Assembly (NCBI GenBank): GCA_903873165.1
Contig: CAIQNQ010000289.1
Coordinates: forward strand, 1-33,207
Length of the DNA: 33,207 nucleotides
Direction: 5' to 3'
Origin: an uncultured Methylococcaceae bacterium
Lineage (GTDB): Bacteria > Pseudomonadota > Gammaproteobacteria > Methylococcales > Methylomonadaceae
Made by a program: the position numbers and the translations under genes. Of the stretch, positions 1 to 9,400 are shown in pieces. Numbering within the stretch: the stretch's first letter is position 1; every line of letters begins with the position of its first letter. The notes beneath the pieces were generated by a model. The model made no database searches. It saw only the letters and a program-made list of their open reading frames with translations, and was not told the DNA's origin.

Positions 1-69
1 ACTGGCTTCTTCACCAAAGAGTTTTTTAAAGCCGAAGTCTGTGTAAGGATTAAAGTATTTGCTGATCAT
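1..69 (-). CDS. Rpn family nuclease/transposase-like protein, N-terminus only
   Basis: The minus strand reads MISKYFNPYTDFGFKKLFGE, then runs off the left edge of the window. The 'NPxTDFGFKxxFG' opening is the hallmark N-terminus of the Rpn (recombination-promoting nuclease, PD-(D/E)XK transposase-like) family. Only 23 residues are visible, too few to judge the catalytic core. No convincing Shine-Dalgarno precedes the ATG at 69. These genes are common in many copies in genomes rich in mobile elements, which fits the decayed region next to it. The family call rests on this motif alone. Confidence 0.7.
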   Translation of the reverse strand, partial: MISKYFNPYTDFGFKKLFGEEAS

Positions 70-196
70 ATATAGCGAGGAAAGGATTTAAACACTAGGT
101 TCATCATAGCATAAAAGTTAATCATCATAGCTTGTATCAAGACTTACCATCATCAACTGCTTAATTTACTCAGTGAGCATTATATTCTCTTATATG

Positions 197-325
197 CTAA
201 TTCCGACTAGCTGGGGTGCGGAATGTCGGCTCACCAATTAATTCACCCTCTTTTTCCAGATAAATGCGATGCAAATGAGGTGAGTTTTGGTCAGTCAGAT
301 TATTGCGGCTAATGGTGGGCTTAGT
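197..325 (-). pseudogene. Possible coding relic, 42 codons, no start
   Basis: A minus-strand frame is open between a TAA and a TAG. It contains a protein-like stretch around HLHRIYLEKEGELIGEPTF. There is no start codon and I do not recognise a family. It may be the degraded C-terminus of an older gene or a chance open frame. The rest of 70-356 shows nothing I can name. Confidence 0.2.
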
Positions 326-356
326 TTACAATAAAGTGTAATCGAGCCATATTAGC

Positions 357-629
357 TATGCAGGCTTGCACAGTGGCTGTGCGGGTTTACACAGACGTTA
401 TGTGATCTGGCACAGATACCCTGCAAGCACGCATAACGACTAGGTAAGCTTGCATAGGAGCTAAACCTTCTGCCATAGGGGCAATGCAAGCTTGCACAGC
501 CCCTAGGCAAACCTGCATAGTAGCCAGGCGATCTTGCGTAGTGTTTAGGCAGGCTCGTAGGGTGTTTAGGCGTGCTTACATAGGTTCTATGCCTGCCTGC
601 ATAATATATATGCCACCTCGCATAGCCGT
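357..629. repeat. 13 tandem degenerate 21-bp repeats, palindromic consensus
   Basis: Thirteen consecutive units of exactly 21 bp can be laid out by eye with no gaps. The consensus is about TAkGCAAGCTTGCATAGnnnC. The best conserved columns are G4, C5, C9, C13, A14, A16 and G17, each present in 11-13 copies. With the last base of the preceding unit, the consensus forms an 18-bp palindrome (cTATGCAAGCTTGCATAg) separated by about 3 bp. A period of 21 is two helical turns, so all copies face one side of the DNA. It is also seven codons. One minus-strand frame is open across about eight copies and reads as loose heptapeptides, but stops break every full-length frame. Copies are diverged, as in old repeats. 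Confidence 0.85.
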
Positions 630-708
630 TGCGATTGTATGAATGGCAATTGGCGTGTTACATTTTCGGTCATACCACGGGCAAGGGTAAATTATCAACT
701 TTGATACG

Positions 709-1191
709 CTACCTCAACCCCCGCACACAACTCAATCCCACCAATAAAGTAATCACATCTCTTAAGCGCATTAAAGCGATAACACTCATCACGGCGGAAA
801 GAGGTAAATCAAGGGTTTGAAACATCCAAAATAAACTTGCTTCTAAAGTACCGATGCCGCACGAGGTGTTCATTAATAAAACGACGCTCATTAATAGCAC
901 GCCAAAGTTAATCCATAATTCATAAAAACGATCAACACCCACGGCTAATAATGCACTATGAATTGGCCAGTGCTGCTGTTTCCAGAGCCAATAAATTTGT
1001 AATGGCTCACCGCCAAATTGCGGGCCTGGGGTTATAAAACTAATGGCTTGTCCGGCTTGTCTGATTTTTAGCAATTGATAAAAGGGTACTGATAAATCTA
1101 AACTCTTAACTAACGTTAACCAACGTTGTGTGGCTACAGCAATTATCGCTAAATTAAGACTTATCCAAGAGAGCCATTTATTGCTGTTCAA
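709..1191 (-). pseudogene. Relic of LPG-synthase-TM/UPF0104 flippase-like membrane protein
   Basis: The frame encodes 160 residues with the family signature PGPQFGGEPLQIYWL, followed by a DRFYELW segment. These are typical of the lysylphosphatidylglycerol-synthetase transmembrane region (UPF0104, AglD-like) membrane proteins. Intact members are about 300 residues with several transmembrane helices. Here the first helix is missing. The ORF-track start is a TTG, and the frame is open only 14 codons further upstream. The chain jumps from the segment after DRFYEL straight to CGIGTLEASLFW, which resembles the C-terminal 'GxGxxE' region, so about 100 residues look deleted internally. I read it as a dead gene. 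It lies back to back with a second relic on the other strand. Confidence 0.6.
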
Positions 1192-1233
1192 ATGGCTTTG
1201 GCGGGCGAACTTGAGTTTGCAGGGGGCGAGTAG

Positions 1234-1479
1234 TTACGGTTTTTTCTGCACGATGTTGGGCCAGATGATGGCCCTTTTTTCTACGTCCCTGGCTCCCATC
1301 GCAGAACCCCAGAGTGCCTAGACTGGGAGAACAAACAAAGTCTGACGGCGGCCAGTCATCCGCTTCTTTACCATGCTCGTGGCTCTTTTAGGATAAGAGA
1401 GGAGGAGCTTGCCGAACTTAATTTAGGCAAACCAGAATTACTGGTTGTTAAAGCGAATACCTTAGATGGAAGGGGTTAA
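1234..1479 (+). pseudogene. Relic of phytanoyl-CoA dioxygenase (PhyH)-like gene
   Basis: A plus-strand frame after a TAG stop is open for 81 codons without a start. It reads FFLHDVGPDDGPFFYVPGSH near its beginning, which matches the core of PhyH-type Fe(II)/2-oxoglutarate oxygenases (a 'GP...vPGSH' segment). It ends ...LLVVKANTLDGRG then stop. In intact relatives the 'aNTL' segment is followed by several residues carrying the distal metal-ligand region, so a short deletion is likely there. The N-terminal half is absent. The ORF track misses it because it lists a shadow frame over the same stretch. The family call comes from motif recognition. Positions 1480-1651 hold no recognisable gene, only the rsmE leader. 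Confidence 0.5.
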
Positions 1480-1651
1480 GTTTGTCTTGGTTTGTTAAAG
1501 GCCAAAACATTGCATTAGGCGAGCATTAATTTAACTACTATAATGGCAAGCTCAAAAAGTGTATTGCACTTTTATATTCACTCTTCATATTGAACTTTAC
1601 TATATTAATCTCTAGGTTTGAGATACAAAAAAACAGCGAAAAAAGATTAAT

Positions 1652-2395
1652 ATGCGCGTTTCACGACTTTACACCTCGGCAGTATTAAATACTGGTAAAT
1701 CAATAGAACTGGATGAGGATAATGCTCACTACGTGCGCACCGTATTGCGTTTAAAGAAAGACGCAGAGATTATTCTCTTTAACGGTTCGGGTGGTGAGTA
1801 TCTTTGCAAGATTATTGAAGTCAGTCGGCGGGCAGTGGTGATTGATATCAATGAATGGGATGATCGTAGCGTTGAATCTACCTTAACAGTGCATTTAGGC
1901 TTAGGTATTTCTCGGGGTGATAGAATGGACTTTTCGGTACAAAAAGTCGTGGAGTTGGGCGTTAATGTTATTACGCCATTAATCACCGAACGATGCCAAG
2001 TGCAATTTAAAGGTGAGAAAAAATCGCAGCGTTGGATTCATTGGCAAAAAATTGTTCAACATGCTGCCGAACAAAGTGGTAGAACTCAGTTGCCTGATTT
2101 ACTAGAGATTGATACTTTAAACACTTGGGTAGCACAACAACACGGTTTAAAAGTATTTTTAGATCCTTATGCAGAACGGTGTTTAGCTGATTTAGATTCT
2201 CCACAACAAGTCACTTTATTAGTGGGGCCTGAAGGTGGGTTTGCAGACGCGGAACGAGAAGTTGCAAAAGCGGCAGGGTTTATTCCTGTGCGAATGGGTG
2301 CGCGGATTTTAAGAACAGAAACAGCGGCTTTAGCGGCTTTATCAGCGGTGCAAATGCTTTGGGGCGATTTTGGTAATGGTCATACACCTAAATAA
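1652..2395 (+). CDS. rsmE: 16S rRNA m3U1498 methyltransferase RsmE
   Basis: The 247-residue protein is the usual length for RsmE, the SAM-dependent SPOUT enzyme that methylates N3 of U1498 in the 30S decoding region. An N-terminal PUA-like RNA-binding domain opens with RVSRLYTS and contains HYVRTVLRLKKDAEI. The C-terminal trefoil-knot domain carries the SAM-binding signatures LLVGPEGGF and RILRTETAAL. ITPLITERCQV and HAAEQSGRTQLP are further typical RsmE segments. The start ATG is preceded by a purine-rich tract but no strong Shine-Dalgarno. Transcription likely ends at the hairpin just downstream. No oddities are visible in the reading frame. Confidence 0.96.
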   Translation: MRVSRLYTSAVLNTGKSIELDEDNAHYVRTVLRLKKDAEIILFNGSGGEYLCKIIEVSRRAVVIDINEWDDRSVESTLTVHLGLGISRGDRMDFSVQKVVELGVNVITPLITERCQVQFKGEKKSQRWIHWQKIVQHAAEQSGRTQLPDLLEIDTLNTWVAQQHGLKVFLDPYAERCLADLDSPQQVTLLVGPEGGFADAEREVAKAAGFIPVRMGARILRTETAALAALSAVQMLWGDFGNGHTPK

Positions 2396-2410
2396 CACCC
2401 CGTTTATGTT

Positions 2411-2465
2411 GGAGTAAAATAGCTTTAGCTATTTTTACAGGCAATAGCTAAAGCGATTGCACTCC
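2411..2465. repeat. 55-bp imperfect palindrome, MITE/REP-like, flanked by TGTT
   Basis: Arms of 23 bp (GGAGTaaaATa + GCTTTAGCTATT against its complement) pair with three mismatches around a 9-nt loop. The inner 12 bp are perfect. TGTT occurs directly on both sides (2407-2410 and 2466-2469), like a 4-bp target duplication. A T run follows the right arm (TGTTTTTT), so the element can also serve as the intrinsic terminator of rsmE. The TTG start that the ORF track gives the next gene lies inside this hairpin, an argument against that start. Confidence 0.65.
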
Positions 2466-2525
2466 TGTTTTTTAACAACTTATGTTTTATTAAGCATTTT
2501 ATTTACTGTGAGTTACCTAACTACA

Positions 2526-3410
2526 ATGCGATTTATTGCTTATGCACTTATTCCAGCTTTAGTTTTATTAGTCGCGTTATCAATAGCCACCGTGCTTTCT
2601 TACGTTATTGTGCATTTCTTTAGTGATGCCGTACTGTTAAGACAACTGATCTCCAGATTGACGCAAGTCCTGTTAGTACTCAGTATCTTCCCGTTTATGG
2701 CTTGTTTAAAGATTAATAAGCAAGACTTAGGTTATGCTTCTACAAAGGTGTTTTTTAAGCAGATAGGGCAGGGCTTTGGCATAGGTTTTCTGGTTTTAAT
2801 CCCAGTTTTTCTAGTATTAACCGAGTTTAATGTATTAGTGATTGATCAAAGCCAACACTGGAGTATCAGCTTTTTCGGCAAAACCTTAGCGATTAATCTA
2901 TTGTTAGCACTCTTAATTGCTATCGTAGAGGAGTCACTGTTTAGAGGCTTACTCTGGACTAGTTTAAGTAGAAAATTGTCGGCACTCTCTGCAGTGTTCA
3001 TCAGTGCCAGTTATTATGCAGGATTGCATTTTTTAACGGTTAAGACAGACTTGCCCGTTTCTGAGTTGAATTTATGGAGTGGCTTTAGCTTATGGCCGGA
3101 AGCTTTTGCTAATGTGGTCAATCCAGAACATTATTCGGCTTTGTTGGCATTATTTGCGGTAGGGATATTTTTGGGCGTGTTAAGAACCCAATACAAAGCC
3201 AGTTTAGGATTGTGTATTGGCTGCCATTGCTGTTGGGTGTGGCAAATAAAAACCAGTAAGAAGTTTTTCGACACAGACTTTAGCTCACCCTATCATGATT
3301 GGGTGAGCAGTTACGACGGCGTTATTGGGCCATTAGTATCAGTCTGGTTAGCCGTGATTATCGTGGCTTATTTTGGCTATCGATATATTAGCCAGAAAAC
3401 AGCAAATTAG
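2526..3410 (+). CDS. CPBP family intramembrane metalloprotease
   Basis: This is a multi-spanning membrane protein with the CPBP (CaaX protease and bacteriocin-processing, ABI) motifs in order. EESLFRGLLW is motif 1 with the catalytic Glu pair and Arg. YYAGLHFL is motif 2 with its His. A third motif region is near GVLRTQYKASLGLCIGCHCCW. The family comprises intramembrane glutamyl/metallo-endopeptidases, and substrates are not predictable from sequence. I moved the start from the track's TTG at 2457 to the ATG at 2526 (MRFIAYALIPALV), because the upstream 23 codons fall in the palindrome and the ATG opens directly into the first helix. The stop overlaps the convergent yajQ stop in a shared TTAG. 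The Cys-rich patch near motif 3 is unusual. Confidence 0.8.
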   Translation: MRFIAYALIPALVLLVALSIATVLSYVIVHFFSDAVLLRQLISRLTQVLLVLSIFPFMACLKINKQDLGYASTKVFFKQIGQGFGIGFLVLIPVFLVLTEFNVLVIDQSQHWSISFFGKTLAINLLLALLIAIVEESLFRGLLWTSLSRKLSALSAVFISASYYAGLHFLTVKTDLPVSELNLWSGFSLWPEAFANVVNPEHYSALLALFAVGIFLGVLRTQYKASLGLCIGCHCCWVWQIKTSKKFFDTDFSSPYHDWVSSYDGVIGPLVSVWLAVIIVAYFGYRYISQKTAN

Positions 3411-3892
3411 TCTCTAAAGTTATCGTATTGTAACGGCGTTTCTAATTTCTCATCGCGTAACATTTGAATCACTTCCTGAAGATCATCCCGTTTTTTACCT
3501 GTTACTCGCACTTTATCACCATTGATAGCGGCTTGCACTTTTAGCTTTTTATCTTTAATTAGCTTAACGATTTTTTTAGCGGTGGTGGAATCTAAGCCTT
3601 GTTTAAGGGTGATTTCTTGGCGCATTAATTTACCGCCTGTGCCTTTAGGATCGCCCACATCCATACAGCCGACATCAACACCACGTCGACTTAATTTAGC
3701 AACGATAACGCTAAACATTTGTTGTAATTGAAAAGTAGATTCAGAGATCATCACCAATTTTTCATCTGTTAGTTCAAAACTTGAGCTGGTGCCTTTAAAA
3801 TCGAAGCGAGTGCTGACTTCTTTATTAGCCTGGTCAACTGCGTTTTTAACTTCGTGAGTATCAAATTCAGAAATAATGTCAAAGGAGGGCAT
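3407..3892 (-). CDS. yajQ: YajQ family nucleotide-binding protein
   Basis: The protein opens MPSFDIISEFD and continues with NEVSTRFDFKGT, the standard YajQ (UPF0234) signature. The fold is two ferredoxin-like domains. The family binds nucleotides or RNA, and some members bind cyclic di-GMP and act with transcription regulators. The C-terminal VRVTGKKRDDLQEVIQMLR segment is also typical. The track starts five codons upstream at a TTG, but family conservation supports the ATG at 3892, giving 161 residues. It lies 36 bp downstream of cca on the same strand and probably shares its transcript. It meets the CPBP gene tail to tail with overlapping stop codons. Confidence 0.95.
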   Translation of the reverse strand: MPSFDIISEFDTHEVKNAVDQANKEVSTRFDFKGTSSSFELTDEKLVMISESTFQLQQMFSVIVAKLSRRGVDVGCMDVGDPKGTGGKLMRQEITLKQGLDSTTAKKIVKLIKDKKLKVQAAINGDKVRVTGKKRDDLQEVIQMLRDEKLETPLQYDNFRD

Positions 3893-3928
3893 AGGTATCA
3901 ATAACAAATAATTAAAAAGACGACTATT

Positions 3929-5161
3929 TTACAACGATTTATAAGAGTTGATAACCTCAGTAACCGCTTTAATGCGCAAGCACCTTAAAGCCTCACCAAA
4001 TTTAGGGCCTTGTAAGCCACTATTGATTATCTCAGTGTTATCAATAGCATTAGCAGCAAGTGCGGCCTTGGTAAACAATTCTGCTTGAGGATAGGGTTTT
4101 TCTTCAAAGCCTGTTCTACCTTTTGCATCCGCTTCACAAGCTAATAAAAAATCCGGCAATGAATTCTCGGCTTTAAAAGCACCTAAGTTTTGCAACACAT
4201 CCGTTAAGGTCGACGCACGTAATTCAAAGGCTTTGTGACAATGCGTATGATATTCCATGACCTGTCTAGCCAGTGATTTAAAACTATTGGGCACTCGTAA
4301 ACGAGCGCATAAAGCATCTAGCACAGGTAAACCATTTTGTTCGTGTCCATGATGGCTAGGCCAATATTCAGGTGAGGTTAGACCCTTGCCTAAATCATGC
4401 ACCAAGGCCGCAAAACGGACTTCAGGTTTGTCTGATAACTTGACGGCTTGTTGCAAACACATTAAAGAATGAACACCCGTATCAATTTCAGGATGATATC
4501 TTTCGGGCTGTGGCACGCCAAATAAATTATCAAGTTCAGGTAAAATCTTCTTGAGTGCAGAACACGCTCTTAAGGTCGTAAAAAAGTGTTCAGGTGACTG
4601 TTCTATTAGGGCTTTATATAATTCTGCCCAAACCCGCTCTGGGACTAAAGCATCAATTTCACCGCTGTTAACCATAGTACGCATCAACGCTAAAGTTTCA
4701 GGTGCGATAGTAAAGCCCAGATGAGCAAACCGCGCTGTAAAACGTGCAAGCCGTAAAATACGCACCGGATCTTCAGAAAAGGCGGGGGAAATATGCCTAA
4801 ATACTCTATTCGCTAAATCTTGTTGACCGTCATAAGGATCGATTAATTCGCCGTCTGGGGTCATAGCAATAGCATTGATGGTTAAATCACGGCGGATTAA
4901 ATCTTGCTCAAGCGTTACTTCAGGCGATGCGTGCACGGTAAAACCTTTATAACCGGGTGCTGTTTTGCGTTCTGTGCGTGCTAGGGCATATTCTTCTTGC
5001 GTTTTAGGATGTAAAAAAACCGGAAAGTCTTTCCCAACGGGTCGAAATCCTTGTGCCACCATCGATTCAGGTGTTTCACCAATGACCACCCAATCCCTTT
5101 CTAAAATCGGTAAGCCCAGTAATTTATCGCGAACTGCGCCACCCACTAGGTATGTTTTCAT
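3929..5161 (-). CDS. cca: Multifunctional CCA-adding tRNA nucleotidyltransferase with HD domain
   Basis: This 410-residue enzyme adds or repairs the 3' CCA of tRNAs. The N-terminal nucleotidyltransferase head shows [13 protein letters not shown] followed by ERDWVVIG, where E21 and D23 occupy the metal-binding DxD positions. Glu in the first position is a conservative variant. [10 protein letters not shown] and [20 protein letters not shown] follow, as in class II CCA enzymes. The C-terminal half holds the HD phosphohydrolase domain ([20 protein letters not shown], then HHGHE), which in the E. coli homologue gives phosphatase and phosphodiesterase activities. The alignable order of motifs over the whole length supports the multifunctional gammaproteobacterial type. 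It is divergent from the TauE-type gene, with a 92-bp gap holding both promoters. Confidence 0.96.
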   Translation of the reverse strand: MKTYLVGGAVRDKLLGLPILERDWVVIGETPESMVAQGFRPVGKDFPVFLHPKTQEEYALARTERKTAPGYKGFTVHASPEVTLEQDLIRRDLTINAIAMTPDGELIDPYDGQQDLANRVFRHISPAFSEDPVRILRLARFTARFAHLGFTIAPETLALMRTMVNSGEIDALVPERVWAELYKALIEQSPEHFFTTLRACSALKKILPELDNLFGVPQPERYHPEIDTGVHSLMCLQQAVKLSDKPEVRFAALVHDLGKGLTSPEYWPSHHGHEQNGLPVLDALCARLRVPNSFKSLARQVMEYHTHCHKAFELRASTLTDVLQNLGAFKAENSLPDFLLACEADAKGRTGFEEKPYPQAELFTKAALAANAIDNTEIINSGLQGPKFGEALRCLRIKAVTEVINSYKSL

Positions 5162-5253
5162 TATTTATGCATGTTTGTTTAAGTTAACGCTAGAATAACA
5201 TAAGCATAAAGGGAAATAAAAATACCCAAATTAATCAATTTTTAGAGGCATGC

Positions 5254-6045
5254 GTGACAGATATTATTGTGGTGAGTAGTGTGTTGGGTATTGTTTCAGG
5301 TTTGTTGGCGGGTTTGTTCGGTATTGGTGGCGGCTTAGTGATTGTGCCCGTGTTAGCCGTGGTGTTTAAAGCACAGGGTTTTTCTGCGGATTTAATTATG
5401 ATTATGGCGGTTGCAACCTCTTTAGCGGTTATTTCTTTTACTGCGGTTTCTTCGGTATGGGCGCATCATCGATTAGGGTCGGTAGTGTGGACAAAAGTGC
5501 TCAGACTTATCCCCGGCATTATGATAGGTTCTGCTTTAGGTGCTGTGGTAGCTAAGCAATTTAGCGCTGAAGGCTTACGGATTTTTTTAGTGGTATTTTT
5601 ACTGTATGTTGGTATACAAATGGCCTTGGAGATCACCCCTAAAGCCGGATTGGTAAAACAATCTAAGCCCTTAGATTTTTTCGTCGCTATCATTATCGGT
5701 TTATTATCTGCTATTGTTGGTATAGGCGGTGGCACCTTAACGGTACCTTATTTAGTGCGAGGCCAAATGCTCATGCGTAATGCGGTCGCGGTATCGAGTG
5801 CATGTGGATTGCCCATCGCCATCGCAGGCGCATCGAGTTACATCTTATTAGGCTGGTCAGTCGCTAATTTACCTGAAGGTAGTATCGGTTATATTTATTT
5901 ACCCGCTTTTGTCGCAACGGGTTTAACTAGTATTTTAACCGCGCCATTAGGGGCCAAATTAGCGCATCGATTGCCTGCTAAAAAACTGAAACGTTATTTT
6001 TCGGTGTTGTTGTTTGTCATGGCGGCTAAGTTGTTGTGGTTTTAG
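5254..6045 (+). CDS. TauE/SafE family sulfite/anion exporter-like permease
   Basis: The 263-residue inner-membrane protein has the two internal repeats of the TauE/SafE (former DUF81) family: GLLAGLFGIGGGLVIVPVL near residue 20 and GLLSAIVGIGGGTLTVPYL near residue 150. Each is followed by hydrophobic helices, for about eight spans. Members export sulfite, sulfoacetate or related organosulfur anions, but the substrate here cannot be inferred because no sulfur-metabolism gene is adjacent. The start is GTG at 5254, with GAGG a few bases upstream. The gene appears complete. No terminator hairpin is obvious downstream, where relic DNA begins. Confidence 0.88.
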   Translation: MTDIIVVSSVLGIVSGLLAGLFGIGGGLVIVPVLAVVFKAQGFSADLIMIMAVATSLAVISFTAVSSVWAHHRLGSVVWTKVLRLIPGIMIGSALGAVVAKQFSAEGLRIFLVVFLLYVGIQMALEITPKAGLVKQSKPLDFFVAIIIGLLSAIVGIGGGTLTVPYLVRGQMLMRNAVAVSSACGLPIAIAGASSYILLGWSVANLPEGSIGYIYLPAFVATGLTSILTAPLGAKLAHRLPAKKLKRYFSVLLFVMAAKLLWF

Positions 6046-6155
6046 GATATTTCAGTTGATTGATCTTGTGCCGAATATTTGATGTTCATTGGTCGCGAGA
6101 CTGAACTTATTCAAACAATACCAGAAGAGCACACTGAGTTTGTCCATCTGGCTAA

Positions 6156-6317
6156 AAATATATTAAGAGTGACATCATTGATAAAGTTTTGCTGCGTGAT
6201 CTTCCTAGTCTTTATGGTATCAGTGACATTCAGGAACTGAATCGTCTGTTTACGACATTGGCTTATAACACGGGCAATGAAGTCAGTCTGGAAGGTTTAT
6301 CGAAATCCAAGTATTAA
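6156..6317 (+). pseudogene. Relic of DUF4143-type AAA ATPase
   Basis: A plus-strand frame without a start reads YIKSDIIDKVLLRDLPSLYG and then IQELNRLFTTLAYNTGNEVS before a TAA. This is a recognisable internal piece of the widespread bacterial ATP-binding proteins with a DUF4143 domain. The upstream ATPase half and the downstream domain are missing. A second frame just upstream (ATG 6082, reading MFIGRETELIQ) may come from the same or another ATPase, but it runs out of frame into this piece. The gene is clearly dead. The rest of 6046-6155 shows nothing else I can name. Confidence 0.6.
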
Positions 6318-6456
6318 AGAACCGTTAAAAATAACTACCCGAACGATAACCGATAAAAATGTAATTTACAAAGACGTACATTTTGAATTTTGCCCCGCAA
6401 GTTTGTATGCCTATATGTTAGGGGCAAATATCTTGCAACGCGTCATGGGCGAGTAA
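6277..6456 (+). pseudogene. Small 59-codon frame, probable relic of unknown gene
   Basis: An ATG at 6277 opens a 59-codon frame ending VHFEFCPASLYAYMLGANIL plus a short tail. It overlaps the DUF4143 relic in another frame. The C-terminal two thirds look like real protein. The N-terminal third is simply the ATPase relic read out of frame, so the original gene probably began elsewhere and was joined here by deletion. I do not recognise the family. Confidence 0.3.
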
Positions 6457-6491
6457 CCTGCTAAGGAATCCATCAATTAATCAGACTTTAC

Positions 6492-9400
6492 TTAGATATC
6501 CAACTTAGGTAGTGCTGCGACTATTTTCATGGTTTCAAGGCTGACGGTAATGACGCGCTGGAATAATTCTAAAGGATAACGGGCGTTGCCCATGGTTTCA
6601 ATGGCCCAATCATTCGCGTCATTTTTAATGCCGCTGTCTTTATGAGTGGTGACGGATTGCCGTTCCATCACCCATTCCAGCGCGGGTTTACCGTTTACCA
6701 CATAGTCGTAGGCGGCTAAGGGAATATAATTTAAAGTGATTCTGGGATTATAAATCACGGTAGATTTATCCCCTTTTTTGGCAAATTTCATTTGTGTGAC
6801 ATAAAAATCAATGCTGCTCAGGTTATCAAAATCGACAGCACCGCAGTCAATCGTAATAGGGTAAGGTGTGACCGTTTCGTAGTTGATATGCAGCTCGGCT
6901 AAGTCACGACCCGCTTGGCTAAATGCCCAAAAATCAGACGCTTGTTTGACGCAGGGTATGCGCGGTAATTCTTTTGTCAGATTGTCTGCATAGCGGCTTT
7001 TGTAATCTTCAGAATGCAGTAAGCCATAGATGTAATAAAATATAGCTTCTTTGGTGATAGTTTCGGCGGGATAGGCGCTTTTAAAGTGAGACAAACCCGC
7101 AGCACTTATGCCGTCTTTAACGGTGTAACTTGAGGTTTGGCCAGTCGCTGATATTTGTGGGTGGGTGTCCGACTCTAAGGGCAATTCAGGCAGATCGGTT
7201 TGTTTGGTTTTAGGCTGGTCAGTCAAGCCTATGGTTTCAGGTGCATCAAATAAGTCGGCTTGGGGTTTTTCAAGGTTGGCTTGTTCTGTGTCTAGTGTTG
7301 GTTCGTAGAGTTTTAACGGGAAGCATTGGCCTTTTGAAATCATTTCCAGATCTGGCAGCGTGTCAGTAATCAACGCACAAAACTCTTTAGTTGCCCCACG
7401 GCCTGTAACACAAATTACTCGATTATCAGATGTTGCATCTGGAAAGATGTTGAGCATTTGTCCTACTCTATGATTAAACATCACATCGTAATATAACCAT
7501 TGTTTCTGAAATGGTCGATAAAGACTTTGTGTTAAGGCCTCTTGTCTATACTGCCCAATTCGAAAACGTGAAAAATCTGCCATTAAACTACTTGACCAAC
7601 TTATTTTTGTGGCATCTTTATTAGTAAATGTTTCTGGAGTTGGATATTTTGCTTTTATTAAACCTTCACATGCGGCTATATATTTATTCACCTCGCTATT
7701 ATAAAAACGCACTGTATGCTGCATGTTATTTGATAACAAAGGTTTGGACGAGTTGTAACACCAAGCGTCACGATTAGTACCAATCCCGAGAGAATAATTC
7801 TCAAAAATCGTAATTGATTTTTTATCTTTTTTATCCCCCAAATTAATGAATTTACTAAAACTGTTATCCCGTTGACTGACCCAGTCATGATGTTGGTCGG
7901 GTGTGATGGTTTGCCAGCCGTTAGTTTGAGTAATACCGTTAATGCTTTTGAACTCGTTTATTTTAGTTAGTTTGGCTTCTTGGCTTAAATAGTCACCAAT
8001 GTCATGCAGGTAAATTTTGCCATGTGCTGTGGCATTGGGGTTTTTAATTAAAATACTGATGGCAATAGGGGCGCGACTGCCACTACCAAAAATCTTGCCG
8101 CCTTCTTTTCTGGATAATTCACCTGAGGTACGTTGATTGCCACGCAAATGAAACACATAAATACGACTAAATTCATCGGCCAGACATTTGCGTAAACCAT
8201 CCATCGAGTTGCCGTCAACAAAGCTGGCATTACTGACGAAGCCGATCACGCCACTATCACCGACACGATCACTGGCCCAGCGGATTGCGCGTATATACGA
8301 ATCCATTAAGTTTTTAGTGGAGGTTGCCGTTGAGTATTTAGCGTAACTATTTCTTATACTGGCATCTAATTTTGGATACTCAACGTTTTGATTATCATCA
8401 TTTTCGCTTTTTTGCCCAGCTGAATACGGCGGATTACCAATAATCACCCGAATATCCAGCGCCTTTTGTCTTTTACGACGACTGTTATTGTCCTCTAGGA
8501 CATGACTTACCAAATCTTCTTTCTCATGCAGTTGAAACGTATCAGTCAGACAAATGCCTTCAAACGGCTGATACGCACCACCGACGATATCATGATAAAC
8601 CGCTTCAATATTAATGGCAGCAATGTAGTAAGCCAACAACACAATTTCATTAGCATGAATTTCATGTTGGTATTTATAACTGAGTTGTTGTTTATTGATT
8701 AAACCACTTTGTAGTAGTCGAGTGATAAACGTGCCGGTGCCAGTAAAGGGATCAATGATATGCACATTTTTATCACCTAAGGTTTGCCCAAATTCATTCT
8801 GTAGGGCGTCATTAACGCTATGGATAATAAAATCTACGACTTCAACGGGGGTATATACAATGCCCAACCTTTCTGTCATGCGTGGAAAGGCGTTGCGGAA
8901 AAACTTATCGTATAACTCGATGACTATTTTCTGTTTACCGGCGGCGCTATCAATGCCTTCGGCACGCAGTTTGACACTGTCATAAAAACGCGCCAAGGTA
9001 TCGGCTTCTTTATCAATATGATGTTCTTGTAAGGTGGCCAAGACCGTCTGCATGGCAATTGACATGGGGTTGTGTTGGGTAAAACTGTATTCTTGAAACA
9101 AGGCATCAAACACCGGTTTGGTAATGAGATGCTGAGCCAGCATTTCGATAATTTCGGCATCGGTAATGGCATCATTTAAGTCGTCCCGCAGTTCTTTGGC
9201 AAAGCTATTAAAGGCAGCGATTTCAACTGTGTTGGTGGTGGTGTTTAAAATAGCTTGAATGCGCGTGATGTGCGCATGGGCTATTTTGGCGATATCATTG
9301 GCCCAATCTTCCCAATGATTGCGGTTGCCACATTTAAGCACTACTTTGGCGTAAATGGCTCGTTGGATATCGTCTACTTCAAAGATATCGAGGTTTGAGG

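Noticed and set aside
357-629. CRISPR array
   Set aside because: The unit is only 21 bp, back to back with no unique spacers, and the copies are diverged. No cas genes are in the window.
1130-1321. 63-codon ORF in the track
   Set aside because: It is a shadow frame over the PhyH-like relic. The relic's own frame carries the recognisable motif.
2457-2525. Upstream TTG start for the CPBP gene
   Set aside because: It lies inside the 55-bp palindrome, and the ATG at 2526 opens directly into the first helix.
3929-5161. Defective Cca because the DxD motif reads ERD
   Set aside because: Glu is a conservative metal-binding replacement, and every other catalytic segment is normal, so activity is likely.
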